From NCBI GenBank assembly GCA_903925275.1, contig CAIYES010000352.1, positions 1 to 53,213 of the forward strand: a stretch of DNA of 53,213 bases. The letters are read 5' to 3'. This document shows, in pieces, positions 26,627 through 35,147 of the stretch. A program made the position numbers and the translations under genes. Below the pieces are notes generated by a model that did no database searches, had not been told where the DNA came from, and saw only the letters and a program-made list of their open reading frames with translations. Source of the DNA: an uncultured Bacteroidales bacterium (GTDB lineage Bacteria > Bacteroidota > Bacteroidia > Bacteroidales > FEN-979). The stretch's first letter is position 1. The number at the start of each line of letters is the position of its first letter.

Positions 26627-28381
26627 TCAATTAATTTGAACCATACTTCCTTTAACCGTTGTAGTTCCTGAAGCAGAAACTTCGGCCGAAGCAGAACCTT
26701 CCGCTTTTAAAGAAGCGCTTGCTTTGACGGTGACATTGACACCCTCGATCTTTACATTCCCTGTGGCCTTTATGCTGATATCCTTCGCACTCTCCATGTT
26801 GATACCATCGGTTGTCATTTTTATTTTGTTTGAATTCTGGTCGATCAGCGAGATGCTTGAATCCTCTTCACTGAATACCAATGTATTTCCTGCAGGTGTT
26901 TCGATCGTGATAATCTTTTTTTCATCGTCAAACTCCACTTTCATTTTCGACCGGGTATAAAACCCCTTGATGTTATTAGCATCCGCTGCAGCGATCGGTG
27001 CCGGCAGGCTGCTGCTGTTCAGCATGCCAAGAACTACTGCTTTTCTTGGGTCATCGTCAATGAATCCGACGATCACCTCATCATTCAATTCGGGGCGAAA
27101 AAAACTTCCCCGCGTGTCGCCTGCATCCAGCGTAGCTACCCTTGCCCAGCAGGTGCTGTCACTATCATTGATGTTGGGCAGCTTAATCTCTATCCTGTCC
27201 TCTCCGGCGGGATCATTTTCCAGGGCGATCACTTTCGCTATTTGCAACCCGTTTACCGCAGGAAGTGAACCAGAAGCAGGTTTTTCATTGATGTCATCAT
27301 ACAGGTTTGCATAAAAAACCGGGGAAAGGCCGATTTGGATATCTGTCTCCCATGTTCCATCAGCTATTGAATGCTTCACCCCACTTACAAAGGCACGGCC
27401 GTTGAAGCGGTCGCCAACGCCATTCAGGTTAATAATATCCCCGGGGTTAACTCCGGCAATGCCGATGCATTTAACTCTTCCACGGATCTTTGCCAGGTTG
27501 TTTCTGACTATTTTTGATTTAGTCAGCTCATCGGCTTCCTGTTCCTCCACAGGTGCTGTTATAAAAACATCATAATTACCGGTACCGATCGCAGAAGAGA
27601 GATCCGATACAGCGAGGTTCCCCTGTGGCGAAGCGACGGTGGTCTCAAACTCTTCATTGGTTTTTAATTCCTGGTCTGCCGCACTCCAGGTTGAGGAAAT
27701 GTAACTGTCAAAGGATTTCCGCGCATCGATCTCAGCCTCAAATTCGAGAATGGATGATCCGTAATAGAGTGAAAGTGCCGGGGCAGCAGTCAGATCAGGA
27801 GATTTAATGATGATTTTGTCGTTACCGGGTATTATGATTTTACCGTTCGCTTCGGCCCGCAGGTTGATGAAATCCCAGTCGGTGGCATTGTACTGAACCA
27901 TACTTTCATGCTGTACATTGGTCAATTCCACCTCTTTATCCACACTTGCCTCACCCAGTATTTCTTCGATTGCATCGCTGTCCTTCTTATCCCGGAATAC
28001 TTTATTCTTCCTGTTCAATGTGGTGATGAAAGCAGGGTGTTTGATCGTGATGATTAGCGTGGAAGCTTCTGATTTCAATATTTTTACAGCGTGTTTTATG
28101 ATAATTCCTTTAAAGATCGTTTCATTGTTTCCATGATACCCGGCCTGGATCTCGATGGCTTTTCCGGGAATAAGGTCGTCGGTATTGCTGACCGGGAAAT
28201 CTTCTGTCGAAACATCTCCGTCAAGAAATACAACTTCAGCCTGTGAAATTCTTGATAATTCCCTGGTAACCATAACTGAGAGCAGACGATACGCTGAATT
28301 GATCTCTGCTCCTTCCACCAGAATTGTGTAGGTAGGCAAATCGCTTGGAGCGGGAGTTGGAACCAGTCGGCTGTCAGGCAT
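26627..28381 (-). CDS. eCIS spike protein, VgrG/Afp8-like
   Basis: A 584-residue central spike protein. Residues 1-350 are the gp27-like hub (phage late control D type), with repeated strands and the segment DWDFINLRAEANGKIIIPG. Residues about 375-465 are an OB fold of gp5 type (DRIEIKLPNINDSDSTCWAR, LDAGDTRGSFFRPELNDEV, IVGFIDDDPRKAVVLGML). From about 480 to the end there are beta-helix needle repeats (KIITIETPAGNTLVF, ISIKATGNVKIEG, VTVKASASLKAEGSASAEVS). It forms the puncturing tip of the inner tube. The needle ends without an obvious effector domain. Start ATG follows the LysM hub gene by one base, indicating coupling. Confidence 0.92.
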   Translation of the reverse strand: MPDSRLVPTPAPSDLPTYTILVEGAEINSAYRLLSVMVTRELSRISQAEVVFLDGDVSTEDFPVSNTDDLIPGKAIEIQAGYHGNNETIFKGIIIKHAVKILKSEASTLIITIKHPAFITTLNRKNKVFRDKKDSDAIEEILGEASVDKEVELTNVQHESMVQYNATDWDFINLRAEANGKIIIPGNDKIIIKSPDLTAAPALSLYYGSSILEFEAEIDARKSFDSYISSTWSAADQELKTNEEFETTVASPQGNLAVSDLSSAIGTGNYDVFITAPVEEQEADELTKSKIVRNNLAKIRGRVKCIGIAGVNPGDIINLNGVGDRFNGRAFVSGVKHSIADGTWETDIQIGLSPVFYANLYDDINEKPASGSLPAVNGLQIAKVIALENDPAGEDRIEIKLPNINDSDSTCWARVATLDAGDTRGSFFRPELNDEVIVGFIDDDPRKAVVLGMLNSSSLPAPIAAADANNIKGFYTRSKMKVEFDDEKKIITIETPAGNTLVFSEEDSSISLIDQNSNKIKMTTDGINMESAKDISIKATGNVKIEGVNVTVKASASLKAEGSASAEVSASGTTTVKGSMVQIN

Positions 28382-28382
28382 T

Positions 28383-29081
28383 TTATTTAGTTGCTTTTTT
28401 TAACGGGGGGAAAAAAACCTCGGTACCGGATTCCATCTTCCGGAAATTATTCAACTTGTTCTTCCTGGCTACATCCATATAATAATCGTTGTTCCTGTAT
28501 ATGTTGTTGGCCATGGAAATCAGCTTGTCGCCATCTTTTACAATGCGTTTATGGGTGAGATCAGGAGAGTTCTTACTGTTAATGAGTTCACTCAGTTCCT
28601 GATCAATACAACTGGTAAAAATGCATATCACTATAGCCCTTAATGGCTTTGCATTGGGGGAAAAGAGATTATAGGTAATATCAACCGTCTTCAGCACGCA
28701 TTTCAGCAGCACTGATCCGAAGCGCACCATGACATAGTTGGGCTTATGTTGGTCCGATTTATAGGTATACACAACTTTTAACAGTTTCTGAACCTCAGCC
28801 GGAACCTCTTTTTTCTCGCCATTCACAGGTTTTACACCATCGATAACGAACTCGATGGTATAATCCTGTGGTTTGATCATTTTAAATTGCATTTCACTTG
28901 AAGTGGATCCGTTCGCCTGTTTCTCTTCCCGGTCGATTTGTAATTTGACTGAGATGGACGCAGGATTGAACATGGTTGCATATTCACCGGCATCCGGATC
29001 TTTTTGCGTAAAATTATTGTTTTTGTAAGCGGTCAGGGTTAACTTGGTCAGATGTCCTGTTTCAGAAATGATGTCAACCAT
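28383..29081 (-). CDS. eCIS baseplate hub protein with LysM domain (CIS tube family, Afp7-like)
   Basis: A 232-residue protein with the contractile injection system tube-domain N-terminus (TLTAYKNNNFTQKDPDAGEY, then ATMFNPASISVKLQ) and a C-terminal LysM-like motif (VKDGDKLISMANNIYRNNDY, then YMDVARKNKLNNFRKMESGT, EVFFPP). In Afp/PVC this protein bridges the tube to the spike, and the LysM part may locate it. The start codon overlaps the DUF5908 stop by one base (TGATG) and the next gene begins one base after its stop. This tight packing argues for equimolar assembly. The protein has no signal peptide. Confidence 0.92.
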   Translation of the reverse strand: MVDIISETGHLTKLTLTAYKNNNFTQKDPDAGEYATMFNPASISVKLQIDREEKQANGSTSSEMQFKMIKPQDYTIEFVIDGVKPVNGEKKEVPAEVQKLLKVVYTYKSDQHKPNYVMVRFGSVLLKCVLKTVDITYNLFSPNAKPLRAIVICIFTSCIDQELSELINSKNSPDLTHKRIVKDGDKLISMANNIYRNNDYYMDVARKNKLNNFRKMESGTEVFFPPLKKATK

Positions 29082-29236
29082 CAGCGTTCATTTTTGGATT
29101 CTATCTTTTTGATAATTTCATCAAGTATTTTTCTGATCTGCTTTGTATCGTCGATCAAGGGTTTGATAACGGGGCGTTCTGCAGGCGTATCACGGATTTC
29201 ACCCTGGATCTCCAAGTCATTTATCTCAATGGGCAT
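29081..29236 (-). CDS. Small eCIS-associated protein, DUF5908 type (51 aa)
   Basis: This small gene lies between the second tube protein and the LysM hub. Translation gives 51 residues: it begins MPIEINDLEIQGEIRD and ends with a helix (IRKILDEIIKKIESK). The MPIEI.eL.I start and charged helix match DUF5908, short proteins known from Bacteroidota eCIS loci. The role is unknown; a small baseplate or tube-cap adaptor is plausible by position. Its ATG is one base before the stop codon of the preceding tube gene and its stop overlaps the next start by one base, so it is translated as part of the operon. Confidence 0.8.
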   Translation of the reverse strand: MPIEINDLEIQGEIRDTPAERPVIKPLIDDTKQIRKILDEIIKKIESKNER

Positions 29237-29237
29237 G

Positions 29238-29702
29238 TTACCATGGTGTTATTTCATGAAAATAATCATAAGCAAGTTCAATGGTCTCAATTACCACTGT
29301 GTTGTCGCTTGCCTTGAAATCAGAGATTTGAAGTTTTACAGGGTAAGCATTGCTGAAATTCCATATCTTCACAGGCATATGGACATCGTTGAGTAGTGTA
29401 ACCAACACATTGCAGGTATTGATGTCCAGGTTATTTATGGCATCCTGTGCCCAGATGATGAGTGGTGTGGAAAGCGGAAAAAGCGCCCGTTTAAGCACCA
29501 GGTTGGGGAACTTGACCCTAACCGGTAGCTTATGAACAAATCGATTTTCTCCGCCTTCCATCAACTCTTCGGTAATCAGTTCTGCTGAGAGTCCTGAGAC
29601 ATCAGAGAACTGTGAATCAATGATGGCTATTCCACCCGGCAAACCATCAAAGGTCACTAAAAAATGAAATCCGGGTAAAGGATATCTGATTGTATCAGCC
29701 AT
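29238..29702 (-). CDS. eCIS inner tube protein 2 (gp19-like, Afp5-like)
   Basis: A 154-residue tube protein of the T4 gp19 family: YPLPGFHFLVTFDGLPGGIA, FSDVSGLSAELITEELMEGG, VKFPNLVLKRALFPLS and the strand PVKLQISDFKASDNTVVIET. It is a divergent paralogue of the next tube gene (about 30 bases upstream), as in Afp, where Afp1 and Afp5 build shaft and baseplate-proximal ring. This copy is adjacent to the baseplate genes and probably makes the tube start next to the hub. It is cytoplasmic, with no signal peptide. Confidence 0.92.
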   Translation of the reverse strand: MADTIRYPLPGFHFLVTFDGLPGGIAIIDSQFSDVSGLSAELITEELMEGGENRFVHKLPVRVKFPNLVLKRALFPLSTPLIIWAQDAINNLDINTCNVLVTLLNDVHMPVKIWNFSNAYPVKLQISDFKASDNTVVIETIELAYDYFHEITPW

Positions 29703-29734
29703 TTTTTTTTCTAGAGGTACCCGTTAAACGATTG

Positions 29735-30169
29735 TTACTTATTCTCAACGGAAATCCCTTCATGTGCAATCTCCAACGATTCTATTGAAACTTCGTTGCC
29801 GGTTGCCTTTAGTGAACCTCCGTCAACCTTCACAGGAAATGCATTGCGGACTTTCCACACAACGACGGGTTCATGGTTCTCATTAAGCAAACTAATGGTG
29901 ATATCCCTGCGTTCGATTTTATTTAACTGATGGGTATTCCACCAGTTGTAAAATTCGTTGTCGGCAGCAGTAACACCACGTTTCAGTGTCAGGTTACCAT
30001 ATTTCTGCATTCCAGGCATTTTGATGGTCGAATAATCAGGGCTTGCACCATCGCGGTATTCGATAACCTGGGTTTCCATGTTTAATCCGGATACTTCTGA
30101 AAATCCGAAGCTTGTGCCACCCCAGTCAACCCTGAAGTGAAATACCGGTAAAGGATATTTTGTTGCCAT
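29735..30169 (-). CDS. eCIS inner tube protein 1 (gp19-like, Afp1-like)
   Basis: A 144-residue gp19-type tube protein: YPLPVFHFRVDWGGTSFGFS, EVSGLNMETQVIEYRDGASP, MPGMQKYGNLTLKRGVTAAD, then FYNWWNTHQLN. It is the standard main-tube version, directly after the sheath gene, so it is the likely bulk tube subunit whose stacked hexameric rings carry cargo in the lumen. An AT-rich gap of about 40 bases separates it from the sheath gene, enough for its own ribosome start for high expression. Confidence 0.95.
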   Translation of the reverse strand: MATKYPLPVFHFRVDWGGTSFGFSEVSGLNMETQVIEYRDGASPDYSTIKMPGMQKYGNLTLKRGVTAADNEFYNWWNTHQLNKIERRDITISLLNENHEPVVVWKVRNAFPVKVDGGSLKATGNEVSIESLEIAHEGISVENK

Positions 30170-30207
30170 ATTATCTTATATTGATTTTGTTAAAAACTAT
30201 TTATTTT

Positions 30208-32226
30208 TCAGGATTGTTGTAATTTATGGGAAAACCTCAGGATAATGAATTCAGCGGGGCGAACTGCAGCAAGACCGATCTCAATGATGAGTTTTCCTTC
30301 GAGTATATCCTGTGCGGTCATGGTATAACCCAAACCGGCATTAACATAATAGGCATGTTCCGGTTTGGCTCCTGCAAGGGCACCTCTTCTCCACAGATTG
30401 TTCAGAAAATTGTCGATCTGGCCGCGTACCTTTGCCCAGGTATTGGCATCATTGGGTTCAAAAACAGCCCAGGATGTTGATTTTTTGCAACTTTCCTCCA
30501 CGAAATTAAAGAATCTGCGAACCGGAACGTAGCGCCACTCATTGTCATTACCGGCCAGGGTTCTTGAACCCCATACAATAACGCCTTTGCCTGTAAAAGG
30601 ACGGATGGCATTGATCGACTTTCCGGCATTCGGATCAACATTCAGGTTTTCCTGGATCGAATCGTCAATAAACTCCGATACACTGTTCACAGAATTGATA
30701 CTCACGTTTGCCGGAGCTTTCCACACACCACGGGTAGAATCAACCCCTGCCATGATACCTGCAATAGCGCCTGATGGCGGCAAGAGAGTAGATTTTGAAT
30801 TCAGGGTATTGAGAATGCCCTTGTAAAACGGCATGTATTTTAAAACACTGTCAGCTTGCGTTTTTTCATAGGCAAAGCCCATCTGGGTAATTGAATTGAC
30901 CGCATTGGAGGCAACCGTATAAATCTCTTTCAGTTTACCTGCGCACTGTGAAATTTTATCCGTTTCAGCAGGCCCCGAAATAAAATTGGGAGCCACTGCG
31001 CTGATAACCATTGCTTTCAGTTGATCTGATAAAAATTTTGCAGAATAGCTACCGTAGGTATTGGCACTGTTAAACAAATCCTTTGTAAGAAGCAATGCTT
31101 CATTATCAAGATCGATGAGATCCTGCATGCTTCCCTTTACATTGCTGGTAACGAACGATTTAGCCGAAGCCAGGAAGTCGGGATTCGTAATTACCTTTGT
31201 AGATGCATTTGCAACATTGCTAATCAGCAAACCATCAATGTTGACCAATACATCCCATATGAAATTGAGGACGGATTTAAGGTTTCCTACCGAAGGTGTG
31301 TTGATGTATGCAGTAAATTTACCATTGAAGATATTACTGATTGTATCGCCGGCTGCCTGTGCTGTGATAAAGGCTGCAATACTGGCAGCAATTGCATTGT
31401 TATCAGCGATAAGACTTTCCACGTCGATCAAACGCTCTTTTATCTTTTTACCGTTTTCATCCACATCGGTATCTTTCACCAGCACCTTAAACGTTGTGGC
31501 AAGACCCGTTTTTTTGAGATGACTGTTGATATTCCGGAATTCAAACGTCTTGTCATATACGGTTTTGACCCATGGATGGTATGCGGCACCGTATTTCAGG
31601 TTGTTCATCCCGACATTATTCCTGAACGCTTCCACATCTGTGTTCAACGTGTTGCCTGTTGCTGAATCTTTGATATCCATGATCGTAAATCGGTCGCCCA
31701 AAAGTCCGCACTGTGCCAGAGAAGCTTGTTGCAGGGAACCAAGTTTATCAACGGTAAGCGCAACAGCATCGGGGAAGAGAATCAATGTTGGCTCATCATA
31801 TTTTTTTAACTGTTCCAGTCCACCACGCAATCCTTTGGTCGTATCGCCCAACTCTATCTCGCTTCCATATTTCCCGACAGCAACAATATAACAGGCACCT
31901 CCTCCATTGTCGTAGAATAACCGCAAGCTGTCGTACAGCAGGTATTTACTGCTGTTAACAACTGTAGTAGCTTCCTCAGGAACATTGTTCATGTCCAGAC
32001 TAACAGAAATGTCAGCATAAGAAGGTCCTGCCCCGAAGTATTGTTCGAACTCAAGCAAGCTGGTTACCCGTGTGGGAACATTTAAAAGGTCGTCATCGGT
32101 TACCTTTTTCGCCTTGTCAGTATAACCAATAAAAGCCGGAATGGCAGTCTCCACTTCGGCGACTGATGGTGGGAATTTTGAGATCTCTTCTACATAAACT
32201 CCCGGGGTTTTGTAAGCTGTTGCCAT
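30208..32226 (-). CDS. eCIS contractile sheath protein
   Basis: A 672-residue tail sheath protein. The N-terminus MATAYKTPGVYVEEISKFPP and VETAIPAFIGYTDKA is the signature of phage-type sheath subunits in eCIS. The C-terminal domain is the conserved sheath core: WKAPANVSINSVNSV, INAIRPFTGKGVIVWGSRTL, WRYVPVRRFFNFVEESCKKS, then the ending GLAAVRPAEFIILRFSHKLQ. The middle (200-460) holds an extra domain of about 250 residues rich in Ala/Asn/Ser that is exposed in such sheaths and varies between species. Only one sheath gene is present, whereas Afp/PVC have three, so this is a single-sheath system. Contraction drives the tube into the target. Confidence 0.95.
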   Translation of the reverse strand: MATAYKTPGVYVEEISKFPPSVAEVETAIPAFIGYTDKAKKVTDDDLLNVPTRVTSLLEFEQYFGAGPSYADISVSLDMNNVPEEATTVVNSSKYLLYDSLRLFYDNGGGACYIVAVGKYGSEIELGDTTKGLRGGLEQLKKYDEPTLILFPDAVALTVDKLGSLQQASLAQCGLLGDRFTIMDIKDSATGNTLNTDVEAFRNNVGMNNLKYGAAYHPWVKTVYDKTFEFRNINSHLKKTGLATTFKVLVKDTDVDENGKKIKERLIDVESLIADNNAIAASIAAFITAQAAGDTISNIFNGKFTAYINTPSVGNLKSVLNFIWDVLVNIDGLLISNVANASTKVITNPDFLASAKSFVTSNVKGSMQDLIDLDNEALLLTKDLFNSANTYGSYSAKFLSDQLKAMVISAVAPNFISGPAETDKISQCAGKLKEIYTVASNAVNSITQMGFAYEKTQADSVLKYMPFYKGILNTLNSKSTLLPPSGAIAGIMAGVDSTRGVWKAPANVSINSVNSVSEFIDDSIQENLNVDPNAGKSINAIRPFTGKGVIVWGSRTLAGNDNEWRYVPVRRFFNFVEESCKKSTSWAVFEPNDANTWAKVRGQIDNFLNNLWRRGALAGAKPEHAYYVNAGLGYTMTAQDILEGKLIIEIGLAAVRPAEFIILRFSHKLQQS

Positions 32227-32258
32227 ATTTGTCGGTTTAAGATAAAAATTATTGATTG

Positions 32259-33008
32259 TTAAAGTTTCGGAATCGTATAGGTAAAATTCACAAAAGCAGT
32301 GCTGTTTAATGTCGTTGGATATTTTAATTTATCGTTCCTGGTGATCTGGATCAACAGAACCGAGTCGGTAAATTCACTCTTGGTATCGAAAAAGACAAGT
32401 TTGGAAAAAGATCCGATCTCTAAGGTGTGAAACCCTGGAGAATACAATTGCAGATCGTAGGAACAGACAAAGTATCCTTCATTGTTTTTTGCTGTTGCTC
32501 CTGAATAAACTACTTTTCCTGCCTGATTCTTTATAATAAATGATGTATAGGTAATACTGTTTAATCCAGCGTCGGAGGCCTTGACAAGAAAAGAACCGAT
32601 ACCTGACAGGAAGCTGGTCTTTTCATACCGTAGCGCTACCGGGGTAGCAGTCAGGGTAGTTTTGGTGCCTGTAAATAAAAGTGGGAAACCCAATTCCTGG
32701 CTGGATGAATCAGGGAAAAATTTTAATTTTTCAAGCAGTCCGTTGTCATTGAAATTTAATTTGAAAAACAGCAGTTCATTCAGTTCCAATGGACAAACTG
32801 GGGTAATGGCCGGTGAACTGTCTGTCTGGATCTCCGGAACATAAACATCGATCTTTCCGGGTTCAAACCGGCAACGAATTTTATGCGTATCAAAAAGCAA
32901 CCGTGTTGATGCTCCCGGTTCAAGAATAATTCCGGTTGAGGAAGGTGAACCGGAGGTTTGGTATTGGATATTTATTGAAAATAGTTTCTTATACCATGTT
33001 ACAATCAT
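32259..33008 (-). CDS. eCIS-locus protein of unknown function (249 aa)
   Basis: The start ATG overlaps the stop of the DUF4255 gene by four bases, so it is coupled to the first gene of the operon. There is no signal peptide or membrane helix. The sequence is beta-rich: short strands such as VTWYKKLFSINIQYQTSGSP, STRLLFDTHKIRCRFEPGKI, LFFDTKSEFTDSVLLIQ, and an end FVNFTYTIPKL. It reads like two immunoglobulin-like or jelly-roll sandwiches. I do not recognise a family. Its place between tail-terminator and sheath suggests a structural or assembly part, for example a tube or cap component specific to this branch. Confidence 0.7.
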   Translation of the reverse strand: MIVTWYKKLFSINIQYQTSGSPSSTGIILEPGASTRLLFDTHKIRCRFEPGKIDVYVPEIQTDSSPAITPVCPLELNELLFFKLNFNDNGLLEKLKFFPDSSSQELGFPLLFTGTKTTLTATPVALRYEKTSFLSGIGSFLVKASDAGLNSITYTSFIIKNQAGKVVYSGATAKNNEGYFVCSYDLQLYSPGFHTLEIGSFSKLVFFDTKSEFTDSVLLIQITRNDKLKYPTTLNSTAFVNFTYTIPKL

Positions 33009-33589
33009 ACCTGCGATTTTTTTACCAGGTCAATACCAATTCCTTTTACTTCCGAAACCTGATCTGCCATTTTGTTATCCTGAATAAGCAGTAACCGTAC
33101 TTTATACATGACAGCAGGAACAGGATTACTTCCCATTGCCTGCCATAAACCATTGTTCTGTTCTATCGTTTGTGTGTAAAGTTCAACAATGAGTGTTTCA
33201 AGTGTTTGGGCATCTCCCGTTAAATCCTGCTGATTAAAAACATTTTTTCCCTGGAAAATGGTCATCACATAAGAGATCTGCTTCAACGCTTCAGTATAAT
33301 TACTTTCTTCAAATTGCGCCGATGCCAGAACGTAAAGATTGACTTTGATTTCAGGGTTAACTACAGTATAAAAATCACTATCCGGAGTGACTTTTCTGTA
33401 ATAATTCTGATTCTTCAGAATCTTTTCCTCTTCAATGTTTACTAAGGTAAGGTGGATTTTATTATCGGGGGCAGTATCCTTGTTGACAGGGCTTATTTTT
33501 ACGCTGTCAGTTGCCGGGGTGAGTCCAAGTTTAAGATTTAACTCCTTGCTAAGGTGTTGTCGTAGAAAATTCAGTGCTAAATGAATCAT
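33005..33589 (-). CDS. eCIS tail-terminator-like protein, DUF4255 (Pvc16/Afp16 N-terminal type)
   Basis: A 194-residue protein with the DUF4255 (Pvc16 N) fold: start IHLALNFLRQHLSKELNLKL, then NKIHLTLVNIEEEKILKN, NLYVLASAQFEESNYTEALK, QISYVMTIFQGKNVF and a C-terminal strand VMYKVRLLLIQDNKM. In Afp/PVC, the 16th protein caps the tail and sets its final length together with the ATPase and tape measure. It is the first gene of the leftward operon, with its start about 17 bases after a likely promoter. Family call is firm; the terminator role is from the family. Confidence 0.9.
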   Translation of the reverse strand: MIHLALNFLRQHLSKELNLKLGLTPATDSVKISPVNKDTAPDNKIHLTLVNIEEEKILKNQNYYRKVTPDSDFYTVVNPEIKVNLYVLASAQFEESNYTEALKQISYVMTIFQGKNVFNQQDLTGDAQTLETLIVELYTQTIEQNNGLWQAMGSNPVPAVMYKVRLLLIQDNKMADQVSEVKGIGIDLVKKSQV

Positions 33590-33671
33590 TCCAGTGCTTA
33601 TTTTGACTTAACAAAAATAAAACTTTTTTTATTAAAAAAAAATTCCCAGTTTTGTTTTTCTGAAAATTTTT
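33590..33671. promoter_or_regulatory. Divergent eCIS promoter region
   Basis: This 82-base AT-rich gap separates the leftward structural operon from the rightward tape-measure/ATPase pair. On the minus strand TATTTTTG (33619-33612) is a perfect TAnnTTTG -7 box, placing the leftward start site close to the first ATG. The -33 TTTG is not clear. For the right side, TTTTG at 33601-33605 could be a -33 element with TATTAAAA-like sequence downstream, but the spacing is off. Long A and T runs here suggest bent DNA. Confidence 0.4.
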
Positions 33672-35147
33672 TTGGTGAGCCATCGATCGTATATAGAAAA
33701 ATTGATACTTGACCTTCGTTTTCCTTTGATATCTGATGGGAGAGAAGCTCTTTCACAAGCCAGGACCAGGTATGAAAAAAAAATTCTTCCAGAAATAGAA
33801 AAAATTGCAAATCGTTATGCTGAAACAACCGTCAGGATAGATCATCTAAAATTGGATCTCGGTGTGCTGAATTCCTCAGAATTGGCAGAAAAGTTTGCGG
33901 CGATGTTCGATGCAGCAATTGTCAAGGCTTTACAGCAATCTGCGGTATCAAACAATGAGGACAAAAGTACATTAAAACCTGACAATTACAATGAAAATCA
34001 TATTTTTGAATCTTTCATTTTTTATTTAAAATACGGTTACCCCAGTCCATTATCCGGAGAAAGTAATTCTGCTATCCCGGTTGACTGGGTGAAAAAGGTT
34101 CTCGACAGTAAAGATGATCGGTCAATCGCCGTTCTTTATGAATTACTTTCCGGTGATCAGCTCCCCTCGTGGAACAGGGAACAAGCCCTTTCTCGTTTTT
34201 TACAACTGATAGCGGCAGGAGATAAAATGAAATTCCTGGAAATGTTTTCACAACGAATGCCAGGGAATCTGAAAAATCTGTTGGAAAACATTATTCATCA
34301 GATCAAGTCGTTAAATTACGCATATCCACTTCATAAAGGGTTTCAGGACGATTTGATTAAAAGGCTGTTTTACTTGGTCACCATTCATAAAGAAGCGTTA
34401 AAACTTGCCGAAATCAGCACAATGCTGAATAACCTGGAAGTACTGATTCAGGCTAAAGACCTTTCTGAAAAACCGGTTCGCGGGAAGAGAAAGGGTCGGC
34501 AAAAAGAAATATCAGAAGCTGAAGTGAAAGGATTGTCAGGAAAAGAACTTTCCAGGTTGAAAGCCGAACTCGTTGATCTGGCAGGTGAAATTCAGCCATA
34601 TCCCGGAAAAAGCAAAGCGGTCGATCTTTTCAGTGAGAAAGCGAGATTTCTGATCGGCAATGCCGGTCTGGTATTGATTGCTCCATTTTTACCCCGCTTT
34701 TTTGAAAATGCCGGACTGATCCGGGATAAAACCTTCATCTCTGATCGTCACAGGATGCACGCTGCATTTTTAATTCAAAAAATGGTGGAACCTTCCCGGA
34801 AATTCTATGAAAATATTTTGGTGCTTAATAAATTGATTTGTGGCATACCTTTGTCAGCGACTGTTGACATAAAACAAAAACTGACAAAAAACGAGAAGCA
34901 GGAGATCATCGATTTGTTGGATTCGGTTATTGCGTACTGGACTGCCCTTAAGAATACAACAACCGGAGGTTTCCGTGAAGCCTTTCTGCAACGGAAAGGA
35001 TGGGTTGAAATAAACGGTGATGACTACCGTATAAGGGTGGATGTTCTCTCACACGATATCCTCCTTTCTTATCTGCCCTGGAACATTACTTTGATAAAAT
35101 GTCCGTGGAATGATTATCTGATTCATGTGGAATGGAACCAACCCTGA
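33672..35147 (+). CDS. eCIS tape-measure protein (CIS_TMP, Afp14-like)
   Basis: A 491-residue protein of the contractile injection system tape-measure family. N-terminus: IEKLILDLRFPLISDGREAL, then ILPEIEKIANRYAETTVRID and HLKLDLGVLNSSELAEKFAA. The C-terminal half has the family pattern: LVLIAPFLPRFFENAGLI, MHAAFLIQKMVEPSRKFYEN, ILVLNKLICGIPL, AYWTALKNTTTGGFREAFLQ and LSYLPWNITLIKCPWNDYLI. It sets tail length. No ATG exists near the front: the frame opens with TTG at 33672 immediately followed by GTG at 33675, and a stop lies further upstream, so the start is TTG or GTG. It overlaps the ATPase gene by 16 bases. Confidence 0.9.
   Translation: MVSHRSYIEKLILDLRFPLISDGREALSQARTRYEKKILPEIEKIANRYAETTVRIDHLKLDLGVLNSSELAEKFAAMFDAAIVKALQQSAVSNNEDKSTLKPDNYNENHIFESFIFYLKYGYPSPLSGESNSAIPVDWVKKVLDSKDDRSIAVLYELLSGDQLPSWNREQALSRFLQLIAAGDKMKFLEMFSQRMPGNLKNLLENIIHQIKSLNYAYPLHKGFQDDLIKRLFYLVTIHKEALKLAEISTMLNNLEVLIQAKDLSEKPVRGKRKGRQKEISEAEVKGLSGKELSRLKAELVDLAGEIQPYPGKSKAVDLFSEKARFLIGNAGLVLIAPFLPRFFENAGLIRDKTFISDRHRMHAAFLIQKMVEPSRKFYENILVLNKLICGIPLSATVDIKQKLTKNEKQEIIDLLDSVIAYWTALKNTTTGGFREAFLQRKGWVEINGDDYRIRVDVLSHDILLSYLPWNITLIKCPWNDYLIHVEWNQP

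Noticed and set aside
26142-26627. Search for a PAAR gene around gp25 and the spike, where it is expected.
   Set aside because: The gaps are only 20-30 bases and no frame holds a PAAR-like pattern; the spike gene's needle also lacks a fused PAAR domain.
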